64,000 nt of DNA from an uncultured Alphaproteobacteria bacterium. GTDB taxonomy: Bacteria; Pseudomonadota; Alphaproteobacteria; UBA6615. Under the pieces are notes generated by a model, which was not told the origin of the DNA, searched no databases, and saw only the letters and a list, made by a program, of their open reading frames with translations. Below are positions 1-9,342 of the stretch, piece by piece; within the stretch, counting starts at the first letter, position 1; every line of letters begins with the position of its first letter. The translations under genes were made by a program, and so were the position numbers. The stretch spans positions 62,001 through 126,000 of the forward strand of contig CALSML010000007.1 in NCBI GenBank assembly GCA_943787445.1, in the 5' to 3' direction.

Positions 1-509
1 ATTCCGCCCGCCAGCATCCACGGCACAGGCCATGTGCGGCCGGCAAGCAGGGTCCAGTCAAATGAGAGCGCGTTGCCGCCGGGCAGGGCTCCTGCCATCT
101 CCCTGGGGGCCTTGGCATCGAACATCAGCCAGTCCACGGAGCCAAGATATTCCGCGGCAGTGTCGATATCCTTCGGGCTGGCAACCTTGATGGCCTTCAT
201 CACCGGGCGTCCGGTGCGCTGGCGCAATTCCGTGCAGCGTGCCGGGGTTTCGCTGCCATGCAATTGCAACATGTCGAGTGGCACTCTGGCGAGAACCCTG
301 TCGATCAGGGTGTCATCGGGGTCGACGAAGAGGCCGACCGTTGTGACTTCGTCGGGGACCAGCGCCGCAAGACCTGCGGCTTCATCCGGTGTCAGCGCAC
401 GCGGGCTGGGCGGATAAAACACCAGCCCGACATATTTCGCGCCGGCGCTCACCGCTGTCTTCATCGCGGAGGGGTCATTGATTCCGCAGATTTTCGTGTC
501 GACGGTCAT
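1..509 (-). CDS. trpF: Phosphoribosylanthranilate isomerase (3' part outside window)
   Basis: This enzyme converts N-(5-phosphoribosyl)anthranilate to the 1-deoxyribulose form in tryptophan synthesis, in the cytoplasm. The N-terminal 169 residues are visible. They open with the family signature KICGIND (catalytic Cys8), followed by VGLFVDP and LQLHGSE, the beta-strand motifs of the TrpF barrel; WLMFDAKAP marks a later strand. The C-terminal phosphate-binding part lies beyond base 1. The start ATG overlaps the stop of pyrF (ATGA), so the two are translationally coupled in one minus-strand operon. A pyrF-trpF pair next to lapA and ihfB is a familiar alphaproteobacterial arrangement. No frameshift is seen in the visible part. 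Confidence 0.93.
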   Translation of the reverse strand, partial: MTVDTKICGINDPSAMKTAVSAGAKYVGLVFYPPSPRALTPDEAAGLAALVPDEVTTVGLFVDPDDTLIDRVLARVPLDMLQLHGSETPARCTELRQRTGRPVMKAIKVASPKDIDTAAEYLGSVDWLMFDAKAPREMAGALPGGNALSFDWTLLAGRTWPVPWMLAGG

Positions 510-1231
510 GGGCCCGTGCTCAGTTCCTCTGCAATCCGCGCGGCTGCTGCTGCCGGGTCGTCGGCGCCCGTGATCGGCCGCCCGATGACCAGCATATTGG
601 CGCCGCGGTCGCGGGCCTGACGCGGGGTCGTGATGCGCTTCTGATCGCCGCTGGCAGCCCAGTCGGGACGGATACCGGGAACGATCAACTTAAACCCGTC
701 ACCGCAGGCCGCGCGGATGGGCTCGATTTCGGCGGGAGAACACACGACGCCATCAAGCCCGTGCTCCTGCGAAAGCCGGGCGAGGCGGACGACCTGCTCG
801 ACAGCGGGTGGGGTCTGACCCACGGCGGCGAGATCGGAATCATCCATGCTGGTGAGCACGGTAACTGCAATCACCAGTGGTCGGGTCGTGCCGCCTGCGG
901 TGTCTGCGGCCTCGCGTGCGGCATCCAGCATGGCCGGCCCGCCCGAGGCATGCACGTTCACCACGGCTGCGCCGAGCCCGGCAACGGCCCGGACTGCGCC
1001 CGCCACAGTGTTGGGGATGTCATGGAATTTCAGGTCGAGGAACACTGGCAGGCCCAGATCGACAATGGCTTTCACGCCGTCGGCACCATTGGCCGAGAAA
1101 AACTCAAGGCCGGTTTTCACGCCACCCACATGGCCGCGCAGGGCCGACGCCCAGGCCAGCGCCTGATCGAGATCAGGTGTGTCGAGGGCCACGAAGACGG
1201 GGTTTTCGGGAAGTCCGGGTGTGTCTGTCAT
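506..1231 (-). CDS. pyrF: Orotidine 5'-phosphate decarboxylase
   Basis: It decarboxylates OMP to UMP, the last step of de novo pyrimidine synthesis. The 241-residue length is usual for the bacterial type. The catalytic DxKxxD motif is at residues 66-71 (DLKFHDIPNT region: Asp66, Lys68, Asp71), and the phosphate-binding VPGIRP motif with the following QKR stands near residues 185-200. The N-terminal VALDTPD is the first barrel strand. The chosen ATG gives the standard N-terminus. Its stop overlaps the trpF start by four bases. The next gene upstream on the same strand ends at 1280, about 50 bases away, so a shared transcript with the sugar epimerase gene is possible. Confidence 0.96.
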   Translation of the reverse strand: MTDTPGLPENPVFVALDTPDLDQALAWASALRGHVGGVKTGLEFFSANGADGVKAIVDLGLPVFLDLKFHDIPNTVAGAVRAVAGLGAAVVNVHASGGPAMLDAAREAADTAGGTTRPLVIAVTVLTSMDDSDLAAVGQTPPAVEQVVRLARLSQEHGLDGVVCSPAEIEPIRAACGDGFKLIVPGIRPDWAASGDQKRITTPRQARDRGANMLVIGRPITGADDPAAAAARIAEELSTGP

Positions 1232-1279
1232 AGCGGGGCCGCTTCTAGCAGAGGTGAAGGCCTGCGCAAACCGCTGGGC

Positions 1280-2452
1280 TTACGCGAGGCTGATGATCCC
1301 GTCGCGCACCCGCAGCACTTCGGTAAGCGCGAGGAAGACATGATAGAAACTGGATGCCGGGGCGATTTCGGCAAGGCCCTTGCCGTTGACATCCAGATGA
1401 TCCTGCCAGTTGCCGTGGCCGACAGCGAAATACAGCTCGAACATCCGGTCGAGAAGCTCCTCCAGCCGCATCGCAGCCTGATCGTCATTGGCAAATTCCA
1501 TGCGCGCAATCTGGGCCTTGATGGCTTCGGTCTGAACCCAGAGGCGCTTGTTCTCGTCGAGTGACGTGCCGTGGCTGAAAACCGAATCGAATGCGATATC
1601 GGACGCCGGGCCGGGATTGTGGTCGACCCCGTGGGCTTCAGAAAATTTGTAGAGCGCGTAGGCTTCCTGACTGATGTCATCGCCGCTGGCCTGCCCATAT
1701 TTGTAGAGCAGCCAGACCCATTCGAAATGGTGACCCGGTTCGACGGTTTTGCCCATCGTGCCTGTGACTGGTGCCCATTCGGCATCGAAGAATTCGCCGA
1801 GTGTGCCGGTTTCCGGTGCGAAGAACCGTGATCGGAACAGGGCGATAATGTCCTGCGCGCGCCGAAGCCATATGTCCTCGCCGGTGGCGCCATGCCAGGC
1901 CAGCAGGGCTTCGAGCAGATGCATATGGGGGTTCTGGCGCCGCGGCAGATCGTGGGTGGCGTTCTCGAAATAGCCGCCATGCTCGATATCCGCGAAATTG
2001 TCATCCAGAAAGGCCAGGGTCCGTTCGGCCCACTCGACCGCGGCTTCGTCTCCGGTGGCGCGGAAATGCCAGGCGAAGGCGAAAATTGCGAAGGCCTGTT
2101 CGTAGGATTCGACACGCGTGTCCGCATGGGCGCCGTTGCGCTGGACTGAGAATGCGAAACCACCGTCTTCCAGCCAGAATTGCCGGGTCAGAAAATCGAA
2201 CCCCTGATAGGCGGCCTCCAGCGCGCTGGGTCCGCTTGTCGGTGGCGTCCAGTCCAGCAGATGTGCGTGGCTGTAGACATAAATCTGGCGTGCTTGCACG
2301 CGCGTGCGTTTGGGGACATCGAGGATGGGCCGTCCGTCGAGGGTGAGTTTCTCGACAAAACCCCCGGCTTCCGTATCCAGCCCGGCATGTGACCACAGGG
2401 GCAGGGCTTCTTTGGTGAGCCAGTTTCGAATCTGTGTGGAGTCAACGGTCAT
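1280..2452 (-). CDS. AGE family epimerase/isomerase
   Basis: This is a 390-residue member of the N-acylglucosamine 2-epimerase / mannose-isomerase (YihS-like) superfamily, which folds as an alpha6/alpha6 barrel and interconverts 2-epimeric or aldo/keto sugars. Family hallmarks seen are ARQIYVYSHAH near residue 55, the Trp/His-rich repeats GHHFEWVWLLYKY and a C-terminal RLWVQTEAIKA segment that carries active-site residues. The substrate cannot be told from sequence; a mannose-type isomerase is one option. The start MTVDSTQ is chosen because it overlaps the stop of the ornithine cyclodeaminase-like gene by ATGA, whereas a longer in-frame extension would run deep into that gene. Confidence 0.85.
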   Translation of the reverse strand: MTVDSTQIRNWLTKEALPLWSHAGLDTEAGGFVEKLTLDGRPILDVPKRTRVQARQIYVYSHAHLLDWTPPTSGPSALEAAYQGFDFLTRQFWLEDGGFAFSVQRNGAHADTRVESYEQAFAIFAFAWHFRATGDEAAVEWAERTLAFLDDNFADIEHGGYFENATHDLPRRQNPHMHLLEALLAWHGATGEDIWLRRAQDIIALFRSRFFAPETGTLGEFFDAEWAPVTGTMGKTVEPGHHFEWVWLLYKYGQASGDDISQEAYALYKFSEAHGVDHNPGPASDIAFDSVFSHGTSLDENKRLWVQTEAIKAQIARMEFANDDQAAMRLEELLDRMFELYFAVGHGNWQDHLDVNGKGLAEIAPASSFYHVFLALTEVLRVRDGIISLA

Positions 2453-3408
2453 GGGGCAATTTCGGTCATGAGAAGTTCGGCAGCGGCCAAGTCCTCGATA
2501 GCCGTTCCGACGGATTTGAACAATGTAATTTCTGATGTCAAACCACGTCCGGCATGCTCGTCCCGGCACAGTTCGAACAGGTCGGCACGGATTGCGGATG
2601 GTGTGAGAAGACCTGCGGCAAGAGGTTGGGTGATGTCCCCGGCTTCCCGGCAAGCCCCCTCGCGGGTGTCGACGAAAACGCACGCCCGGGTGATCGCGGT
2701 GTCGTCGGCTTCACGCATGTCCGGGCGAAAGCCGCCCATCAGATCGACATGGGTCCCCGGTGTCAGCCACGTGCCGTCAAACACCGGCTGTCGGGATGTG
2801 GTGGCGCAACTCACGATGTCGGAATCCCGGACGGCCGGCTCCAGATCCGTGACCACCGAAACTTCGTATTGGGCCGCGTTGAAGCTGTCGGCCAGTGTCC
2901 GCGCTTTTTCGGGGTTGCGGCCCCAGACGGAGACCCGACGGATGGGGCGTGTCGCGGCATGTGCGCGGATCAGTTCGGGTGCCAGACGCCCGGTGCCGAT
3001 CATCAGAAGATGGGCCGCATCCCTTCGCGACAGGAATGTGGACGCCAGCGCAGATGCGGCTGCCGTCCGCCGCGCGGTCAGGGCCGGGCCATCTATCAGG
3101 ACCACCGGTGACCCGGTGGCACCATCGAGCAGCAGGTACACACCCTGCACGGAGGGAAGGCCGCGGGACGGATTGTCCGGGTGCACGGTAACGGATTTGA
3201 TCCCGATATAGCCGGGCGGGTTTCCGGCTGACCAGGCGGGCATCAGCAGAAGTGTGGCATCCGTGCCGGTCTGTGCGCCGGAAATGGAGTGGTGATGCCG
3301 CAGGGGGGCGATGGCATCCCCGCAGAAAGCTGTGCGCAGGGCGGCGACAAGACGTGCCGGGTCGAGCGCGGCATTGACCGTGTCTTCGTCCACGAAGCGC
3401 ACGGGCAT
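2449..3408 (-). CDS. Ornithine cyclodeaminase / mu-crystallin family protein
   Basis: A 319-residue NAD(P)-dependent member of the OCD/mu-crystallin/Ala-DH superfamily. Seen are the substrate-side segment around GIKSVTVHP, the TARRTAAAS motif (Arg that binds the carboxylate) and the Rossmann loop MIGTGRLAPE near residue 140. In this family members deaminate ornithine, reduce imino acids or act as ketimine reductases, so the exact reaction is open. The gene begins directly after the lapA-like stop with no spacing, and ends in a 4-base overlap with the sugar epimerase gene. A reductase/deaminase paired with an AGE epimerase may mean a small catabolic pair inserted between pyrF and lapA; this is inference. 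Confidence 0.82.
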   Translation of the reverse strand: MPVRFVDEDTVNAALDPARLVAALRTAFCGDAIAPLRHHHSISGAQTGTDATLLLMPAWSAGNPPGYIGIKSVTVHPDNPSRGLPSVQGVYLLLDGATGSPVVLIDGPALTARRTAAASALASTFLSRRDAAHLLMIGTGRLAPELIRAHAATRPIRRVSVWGRNPEKARTLADSFNAAQYEVSVVTDLEPAVRDSDIVSCATTSRQPVFDGTWLTPGTHVDLMGGFRPDMREADDTAITRACVFVDTREGACREAGDITQPLAAGLLTPSAIRADLFELCRDEHAGRGLTSEITLFKSVGTAIEDLAAAELLMTEIAP

Positions 3409-3738
3409 CTACTCCGGCAGGGCGGGCGGGCGGATGGGGGTCAGTTGCGTGCTGCTGTCGGCCGAGCTTTGCAGGGTCTCCACCTGGCGTTCGAGTTCGC
3501 GAATGCGGGTCTTGCGCTCGCGTGATGTTTTGCGTGCCGGATGGCTGGAAATCCAGGCCATAATCAGCCCGATCACCGCGCCGATGCCCATGCCCAGAAA
3601 GACGAAGACGAAAAGGGGCCAGGCAATCACCAGCCCGAAGGGAAAGAGGTCCACTTCCACGGGCGTGCGATTGTTCAGCGCAAAGATCACGATCACGATG
3701 GCGAGCGAGACGGTTATCAGCCAGTGGACAAGTTTCAC
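3409..3738 (-). CDS. LapA-domain (DUF1049) inner-membrane protein
   Basis: A small two-span membrane protein of the LapA/YciS type. The first hydrophobic helix follows VKLVHWLI, then comes the hallmark FALNNRTPVEVDLFPFG and a second helix FVFVFLGMGIGAVIGLIMAWI, ending in a basic coiled segment (RKTRIRELERQVETLQS). In E. coli the homologue helps LPS assembly control. I chose the GTG at 3738 (about 109 residues) because GGGGTG stands six bases before it; GTG at 3744 is an alternative, and a much longer reading upstream has no family likeness. It sits between ihfB and the OCD gene, which matches the ihfB-lapA-pyrF order of many alphaproteobacteria. Confidence 0.82.
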   Translation of the reverse strand: MKLVHWLITVSLAIVIVIFALNNRTPVEVDLFPFGLVIAWPLFVFVFLGMGIGAVIGLIMAWISSHPARKTSRERKTRIRELERQVETLQSSADSSTQLTPIRPPALPE

Positions 3739-3850
3739 GTTCACCCCATGGGATCGGTTGGTGGTCCGGACAGCGGCAGGCAGCGTTCCGGTCGGTTCGG
3801 AATGAAGTTTAACCCATAAGCGGGGCGCAGGAGTAGGCGCCCGGGCGGAC

Positions 3851-4132
3851 TCAGTTTTCGTTGAGACGCTCGCGCAATTCCTTGCCGGTCTTGAAATAGG
3901 GAACGACCTTGGCGTCAACGCTGACGGTTTCGCCTGTGCGCGGATTGCGTCCGGTGCGCGCGCCGCGCTGTTTCACGGAAAAGGCGCCGAAACCGCGCAG
4001 TTCCACCCGGTCACCGCGGGCGAGGGCGGCTGTGATTTCATCCAGAATGGTCGTCACAATGCGCTCGGCATCGCGTTGCAGCAGATGCGGATTCCGGTCT
4101 GCGAGACTCTGGATCAGCTCCGATTTTGTCAT
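3851..4132 (-). CDS. ihfB: Integration host factor subunit beta
   Basis: A 93-residue HU/IHF-fold DNA-bending protein; with IhfA it forms the IHF heterodimer used in transcription, replication and recombination. The start [10 protein letters not shown] is the classic IhfB N-terminus. The signature [22 protein letters not shown] contains the beta-arm with the intercalating Pro of RNPRTGE, and the C-terminus [17 protein letters not shown] is typical. A longer reading upstream adds about 37 residues unlike the family and is rejected. It follows sppA by 70 bases on the same strand. Confidence 0.96.
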   Translation of the reverse strand: MTKSELIQSLADRNPHLLQRDAERIVTTILDEITAALARGDRVELRGFGAFSVKQRGARTGRNPRTGETVSVDAKVVPYFKTGKELRERLNEN

Positions 4133-4202
4133 TGTCACCCCCCGAGGACAGGATGCCTCGAATATCTGCCCTCCCCCAAGAGGGCGTGCCGGACCACTTG
4201 GT

Positions 4203-5114
4203 TCAGCGAGCGGCAGGTTGCCAAAGCGAAACCAGACCGTCAAGTGTTAGTGCGTTGGAAAACAACGATTTTCCAGATAGTCTCACAAGCCTTTCGAGCA
4301 GGCTTTTGTCGTCGTCGCGTTCGCTGACGGTCTGGATTGGCAGTCCGGCAGGGATGTCGTGTTCGCTTGTCAGCCACAAAACGGCGTCTTTTTCGACGCC
4401 AATTTCATCGATCAGCCCGTTGGCCACCGCCTGACGCCCGGAGAACACCCGTCCATCGGCCAGCTGGCGCACCTTGTCGGCCTCCAGCGGACGTCGCGCG
4501 ATCACGATGTCCACGAAGAACCCATAGAGATCCCGCACCACGTTCTGGGTCGCTTCGCGCGCGGCCTCGGTCAGCGGCTCCAGCGGGGATGGGGTGCCCT
4601 TGAGCTCGGATGATTTGATGGTGACCGGCTCCACGCCGATACGATTGAGCAGTTCGGTGACATTTGCACTTTGCAGAATGACCCCGATCGACCCGGTGAC
4701 CGTGCCTTCCCGAGCCCAGACCCGGTCGGCGGCAATGCCGCTCATATAGGCCGCCGATGTGGCCACGGTCCCCATCACCGCGGCAACCGGCTTCTGGGCC
4801 GCAATGTCGCGCAGGCTGTTGTAGAGGTCTTCGCCGCCCACAACGCTGCCGCCGGGGCTGTCGATATGGACGATCACCGCGCGGATGCTGTCATCCCGGG
4901 CCAGTTCGGCCAGTGCCTGACTGCGCGCGTCGTCGCGGACAATGATGCCTTCGATGTGAAGGCGGGCGATGCGATCGCCACGGAAGAGTTCACCATGGCT
5001 CTGCAGCAGGGTCAGCACGCCGGCCAGGACCACAAAAAGCGTGACGCCCTGCCAGATCCGCAGGCGCCGTTTCAGGCGTCTGCGGTCCAGCAGGGCGTCA
5101 GGATCGTAGCTCAT
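4203..5114 (-). CDS. sppA: Signal peptide peptidase SppA (short form)
   Basis: A membrane-bound serine protease that degrades cleaved signal peptides. The 303-residue protein has a cytoplasmic basic start, one transmembrane helix at about residues 21-40, and the S49 protease core. The nucleophile is Ser120 in TSAAYM and the general base Lys172 in [10 protein letters not shown]. Their spacing of 52 residues equals that of the Ser147/Lys199 dyad described for Bacillus Spp[17 protein letters not shown] and [10 protein letters not shown] complete the family pattern. It sits between rpsA and ihfB on the same strand, 23 bases after rpsA. Confidence 0.95.
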   Translation of the reverse strand: MSYDPDALLDRRRLKRRLRIWQGVTLFVVLAGVLTLLQSHGELFRGDRIARLHIEGIIVRDDARSQALAELARDDSIRAVIVHIDSPGGSVVGGEDLYNSLRDIAAQKPVAAVMGTVATSAAYMSGIAADRVWAREGTVTGSIGVILQSANVTELLNRIGVEPVTIKSSELKGTPSPLEPLTEAAREATQNVVRDLYGFFVDIVIARRPLEADKVRQLADGRVFSGRQAVANGLIDEIGVEKDAVLWLTSEHDIPAGLPIQTVSERDDDKSLLERLVRLSGKSLFSNALTLDGLVSLWQPAAR

Positions 5115-5137
5115 GAGAAGCGCTCAGACGCCTGTCA

Positions 5138-6997
5138 TCAGGACTTGTCGGCGTCGTCGCCTTCGGTCGCTTCCGCTTCCGCTCCCGCCGGTGCGGCGTC
5201 CTCTGCACTTTCGTCAGCCGGAGCCGCTTCGGCCTCTGCCGGCTCTTCGGCGTCACTGGCGTCGGCGCTGTCACCGATCATGTCCTGGGTTTCAGCCTGC
5301 TTGTCGCGAATGGCGGCACCCAGAATATCACCCAGTGAAGCACCACTGTCGGACGAACCGTACTGTGCCATGGCGGTCTTCTCTTCGGAGACTTCCTTGG
5401 TCTTGATCGACAGGGACAGCCGGCGGCTGGACATGTCGATATTTGTCACCATGGCGTCGACCTTCTCGCCCACGGCGAAACGATCGGGGCGCTGCTCGGA
5501 ACGATCACGCGACAGGTCCGAACGGCGAATGAACGCGGTCAGGCCGCCCGAGGTTGTCACCTCGATGCCACCATCGTTCACTTCCGAAACGGTCGAGGTC
5601 ACGATATCGCCCTTGTGGACGCTGCCCAGCGAACCCTCGAACGGATCCTCCGTGAGCTGCTTGATGCCCAGCGAAATGCGCTCTTTCTCGGTGTCGACCT
5701 CGAGAATCTTGACCTTGACCTCGTCGCCCTTTGTGAAGGCTTCGAGGGCTTCCTCACCGGATTTCTCCCAGGAGATGTCGGAGAGATGGACCATGCCGTC
5801 GATATCGCCGGGCAGGCCCACGAACAGGCCAAACTCCGTGATGTTGCGGACTTCGCCATCGATCTCGGTGCCCTGCGGGAACCGGGTCGAGAACTCGTCC
5901 CACGGATTTTCCTGGGTCTGCTTGAGGCCCAGTGAAATCCGGCGCTTGGTCGGATCGACGTCGAGAACCATGACATCCACTTCCTGGCTCGTCGAAACGA
6001 TCTTTCCCGGATGGACGTTCTTCTTGGTCCAGCTCATCTCGGAGACATGGACCAGGCCTTCGATGCCCGGCTCCAGCTCCACGAAGGCGCCGTAATCGGT
6101 GATGTTGGTCACGCGGCCCGTGAAGCGCGAGGTGACCGGATATTTGAGTTCCACATCATCCCACGGATCGGCTTCCAGCTGCTTCATGCCCAGTGAAATA
6201 CGCTGGGTTTCGGAGTTGAAGCGCACGACCTGCACCTGAACCGTCTGCCCGACCTGAAGGGCTTCGGACGGGTGGTTGATGCGACGCCAGGAAATATCCG
6301 TGACATGCAGCAGGCCATCGACACCGCCGAGATCGACGAAGGCGCCGTAGTCGGTGATGTTCTTGACCACACCCTGAAGAACCTGACCTTCCTTAAGGTT
6401 GGCCACCAGTTCGGTGCGTTCGGCAGCGCGGGTCTCTTCGAGAACGGCGCGACGTGAAACAACGATGTTGCCGCGGGAGCGGTCCATCTTGAGGATCATG
6501 AAAGGTTGCGGGGTGCCCATCAGCGGCGAAACATCGCGCACCGGACGGATATCCACCTGGCTGCCCGGCAGGAAGGCCACGGCGCCCGACAGGTCGACCG
6601 TGAAGCCGCCCTTGACGCGACCAAAGATCGTGCCGGTGACGCGCTCGGGCTTCTCGAAGGCTTCTTCGAGCTTCTCCCAGGCTTCCTCGCGGCGTGCCTT
6701 TTCGCGGGACAGAACGACTTCGCCGTTCACGTCTTCATAGCGCTCGACAAAGACTTCCACCTTGTCGCCCACGGCGATTTCGGCGGGCTGTCCGGGCGGT
6801 GCGAATTCCTTCAGCGCGACCCGACCTTCGGATTTCAGTCCGACGTCGATCAGCGCGTGGTCGCTGTCCACTGAAACCACGGTGCCTTTGACGACCGTGC
6901 GTTCGAGTGATGAATTTTCCTGGAGGCTCTCTTCGAGCAGGTCAGCGAAGATTTCGCTGAAGTCAGCACCCTCGGGCGCCTGTGTGGTATCGGTCAT
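5138..6997 (-). CDS. rpsA: 30S ribosomal protein S1
   Basis: A 619-residue mRNA-binding ribosomal protein with six S1 (OB-fold) repeats. Domains 3 to 5 carry the strongest signature (KNITDYGAFVDLGGVDGLL, NITDYGAFVELEPGIEG and NITEFGLFVGLPGDIDG); domains 1 and 2 (VVSVDSDHALIDVGLKSEGR, FGRVKGGFTVDL) bind the ribosome; domain 6 is degenerate. The C-terminal tail after about residue 560 is rich in Ala, Glu and Asp, as in many alphaproteobacterial S1 proteins. MTDTTQAPEG is taken as the start; an in-frame upstream extension of 33 residues is not conserved in type. The cmk gene ends 137 bases upstream, leaving room for a separate promoter or an autoregulatory leader, though I cannot name a site. 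Confidence 0.97.
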   Translation of the reverse strand: MTDTTQAPEGADFSEIFADLLEESLQENSSLERTVVKGTVVSVDSDHALIDVGLKSEGRVALKEFAPPGQPAEIAVGDKVEVFVERYEDVNGEVVLSREKARREEAWEKLEEAFEKPERVTGTIFGRVKGGFTVDLSGAVAFLPGSQVDIRPVRDVSPLMGTPQPFMILKMDRSRGNIVVSRRAVLEETRAAERTELVANLKEGQVLQGVVKNITDYGAFVDLGGVDGLLHVTDISWRRINHPSEALQVGQTVQVQVVRFNSETQRISLGMKQLEADPWDDVELKYPVTSRFTGRVTNITDYGAFVELEPGIEGLVHVSEMSWTKKNVHPGKIVSTSQEVDVMVLDVDPTKRRISLGLKQTQENPWDEFSTRFPQGTEIDGEVRNITEFGLFVGLPGDIDGMVHLSDISWEKSGEEALEAFTKGDEVKVKILEVDTEKERISLGIKQLTEDPFEGSLGSVHKGDIVTSTVSEVNDGGIEVTTSGGLTAFIRRSDLSRDRSEQRPDRFAVGEKVDAMVTNIDMSSRRLSLSIKTKEVSEEKTAMAQYGSSDSGASLGDILGAAIRDKQAETQDMIGDSADASDAEEPAEAEAAPADESAEDAAPAGAEAEATEGDDADKS

Positions 6998-7133
6998 ATG
7001 ACGATACGTCCTTTCAATCGGTACTCTGTTTGCCAACCGGTTGTCTCCGGTGGTCTTGAACGCCGTTCCGATCGCCTGTCCGATGTATCCGGACATTCAA
7101 ACGATGCGGTTGACGCGGGGCCTGACAATCCGT

Positions 7134-7793
7134 TCAGGAAAGCGAAGCGATATACTCAAGGGCGGCCGCAAACACTGCGTCGGCATCCAGCTCCGAGCTA
7201 TCGATGGTACGTGCATCATCAGCGGCCTTCAGGGGCGCTATGGCCCGGGTGCTGTCGCGCACGTCCCGTTCCTTCATATCTGCCAGGACGCGGGGGTATA
7301 TACTCGCTTCCCCCCGGTCCAGCAACTCTTTATGCCGCCGTTTTGCGCGTTCTTCAGCGCTGGCGGTGACGAAGAATTTCGCCGGCGCATCCGGGCAGAC
7401 GACCGTGCCGGTATCCCGGCCATCGAGGATCGCCCCGCCGGTGCCCCCTGGCGGGTTGCTGGCGAAGTCGCGCTGGAAGGCCAGCAGCACCTGCCGCACT
7501 TCCGGGATGGCCGCCACTTTCGAAGCGGCGGCGGCGGCTGTATCGCCGGCCAGTTCGGGGTTTTGCAGGCCACCACTGGCAATGGCGGCGGAATCAAGCG
7601 CTTTGGCGGCGGCAATCGCATCGGCTGGTGTGGCCGGATCACCGCCGGCCGCCAGCGTGTTCAGGCCCACCGCCCGATAGAGCTTTCCGGTGTCCAGATG
7701 GGCATACCCGAAATGTGCAGCCAGCCGCTTGGAAAGCGTGCCCTTGCCGGCCCCGGCCGGTCCATCGACGGTGATCAGGCGTGGCGTTGTCAT
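7134..7793 (-). CDS. cmk: Cytidylate kinase
   Basis: It phosphorylates CMP and dCMP with ATP. The 219-residue protein begins with the Walker A motif DGPAGAGKGT, followed by LDTGKLYRAVG, the CMP-binding GRDTGTVVCPDA and the lid region SAEERAKRRHKEL. The length is standard. Its ATG overlaps the aroA stop (ATGA), so it is translated after aroA in an aroA-cmk-rpsA operon, a common proteobacterial order. No irregularity seen. Confidence 0.96.
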   Translation of the reverse strand: MTTPRLITVDGPAGAGKGTLSKRLAAHFGYAHLDTGKLYRAVGLNTLAAGGDPATPADAIAAAKALDSAAIASGGLQNPELAGDTAAAAASKVAAIPEVRQVLLAFQRDFASNPPGGTGGAILDGRDTGTVVCPDAPAKFFVTASAEERAKRRHKELLDRGEASIYPRVLADMKERDVRDSTRAIAPLKAADDARTIDSSELDADAVFAAALEYIASLS

Positions 7794-9175
7794 GACACGT
7801 CTCTGATGTCGGCACCCAGCTGGCGCATGGAGTCGGCAAAACCCGGAAAACTGGTCTCGCTGGGCCGGATATCATCGATTTCCACCGGCGCTTCAGTGGC
7901 CAGACCCAGCACCAGGAAGCTCATGGCGATCCGGTGGTCCAGGCTGGTGGCAATGGTCGCGCCACCGGGGGGCGGACCGCCGCAGCCTTCGATGGTCATG
8001 CTGTCGGCATCGGTTTCAACCGTTACACCGCACGCACGAAGCCCGGCTTCGACCGTGGCCAGCCGGTCGCTTTCCTTGACCCGCAATTCCCCCACACCCT
8101 TGAACCGGGATATGCCCGTGGCGCAGGCCGCGGCCATGGCGAGCACCGGGTATTCATCGATCATCGAGGCGGCACGGGAAGCCGGAATCTGCGCGCCGGT
8201 CAGGGCCGAGCCGTGGATCGTCAGATCGGCGACCGGCTCGCCGCCTTCGTCGCGCAGATTGGTTTCCTCGATGCGTGCGCCCATGTCTCGCAGGGAATCA
8301 AAGATTCCCGCCCGGGCCGGGTTCATGCCGATCCCGTTCAGCGTGACCTCGGAGTCCGGCACAATCGTGGCGGCCACGGCGGGAAAGGCCGCCGAGCTCG
8401 GATCGGAGGGCACGGTGACATGCGCAGGCGAAAGTTCGGCCTGCCCGGTGATGGTGATGTGGCGGCCTTCGGGGGATTCCGTGATCGTGATTTCGGCTCC
8501 CATATGGTTCAGCATCCGCTCGGTGTGGTCGCGGGTCGCGACGGGCTCGATCACCGTGGTCTGCCCGGGCGCGTGCAGGCCGGCCAGCAGCACGGCAGAT
8601 TTCACCTGCGCCGAGGGCACCGGCAGGGTGTAGATCATCGGCAGCAGCATATCGGTGCCGGTAAAGGTCATCGGCATCCGGCCCCCGTCGCGGGTTTCCA
8701 CCTGCACCCCCATCCGGGTCAGGGGATCGATCACCCGGTTCATCGGGCGCTTTCGCAGGGAATCATCCCCGGTCATGATCGCGGTGAAGCCATGGCCGGC
8801 CAGCAGCCCGCACAGCAGCCGTGCCGAGGTGCCCGAATTGCCCAGATCCAGCACGTCGTCGGGTGCATGCAGGCCCGCCACCCCGACGCCATCCACATGC
8901 CAGTTGCCGGGGGCGTCCTGAACGACTGTGACCCCCATGGCGCGCAGGGCGTTTGCCGTGGCGTGAATATCCTCGCCTTCCAGCAGGCCTTCGATACGGG
9001 TGGTACCGACCGCCAGCGCCCCCAGCATCAGGGCGCGGTGGGAAATGGATTTGTCGCCGGGCACGTCCATTGCGCCCGACAGGGCGCCGCTGCGCCGGGC
9101 GGTCGCAGGGCGGCTCCGGGATGCAGAGGGGGAGGCCGGGCCGGAAGCCGAAGAATTTGCGTTGTTGTCAGTCAT
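7790..9175 (-). CDS. aroA: 3-phosphoshikimate 1-carboxyvinyltransferase (EPSP synthase)
   Basis: It joins PEP to shikimate-3-phosphate in aromatic amino acid synthesis and is the target of glyphosate. The 461-residue protein has a low-complexity Ser/Ala-rich start of about 30 residues, then VPGDKSISHRALMLGAL with the catalytic Lys, LGNSGTSARLLCGLL, the RKRPMNRVIDPL motif, and KESDRLATV near the C-terminus. The Gly-Asn-Ser-Gly-Thr form suggests a class II, glyphosate-tolerant type; this is inferred from motif only. The MTDNNANSS start was preferred over longer in-frame readings that run into the divergent promoter region. The plus-strand zinc-ribbon gene begins 168 bases away, divergently. Confidence 0.94.
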   Translation of the reverse strand: MTDNNANSSASGPASPSASRSRPATARRSGALSGAMDVPGDKSISHRALMLGALAVGTTRIEGLLEGEDIHATANALRAMGVTVVQDAPGNWHVDGVGVAGLHAPDDVLDLGNSGTSARLLCGLLAGHGFTAIMTGDDSLRKRPMNRVIDPLTRMGVQVETRDGGRMPMTFTGTDMLLPMIYTLPVPSAQVKSAVLLAGLHAPGQTTVIEPVATRDHTERMLNHMGAEITITESPEGRHITITGQAELSPAHVTVPSDPSSAAFPAVAATIVPDSEVTLNGIGMNPARAGIFDSLRDMGARIEETNLRDEGGEPVADLTIHGSALTGAQIPASRAASMIDEYPVLAMAAACATGISRFKGVGELRVKESDRLATVEAGLRACGVTVETDADSMTIEGCGGPPPGGATIATSLDHRIAMSFLVLGLATEAPVEIDDIRPSETSFPGFADSMRQLGADIRDVS

Positions 9176-9342
9176 GATGTGCGGCGAGGGATTAGCACAG
9201 GTTGCGAAACGGAGCCACGCAGAGAAGCTATCCGGGACAGGAAGTTTTGCAGCGCGGTGGATTTGGTTTTGACAGGCCACGTCGTTCGTGGCAAACGGCG
9301 GGCCCGATATACATCGGTAGGAATTCACCGGAGGAAGAATCT

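Noticed and set aside
4671-6095. Plus-strand frame of about 470 codons opposite sppA and rpsA
   Set aside because: Ser-rich composition is the usual antisense image of S1 repeats; both minus-strand genes are certain.
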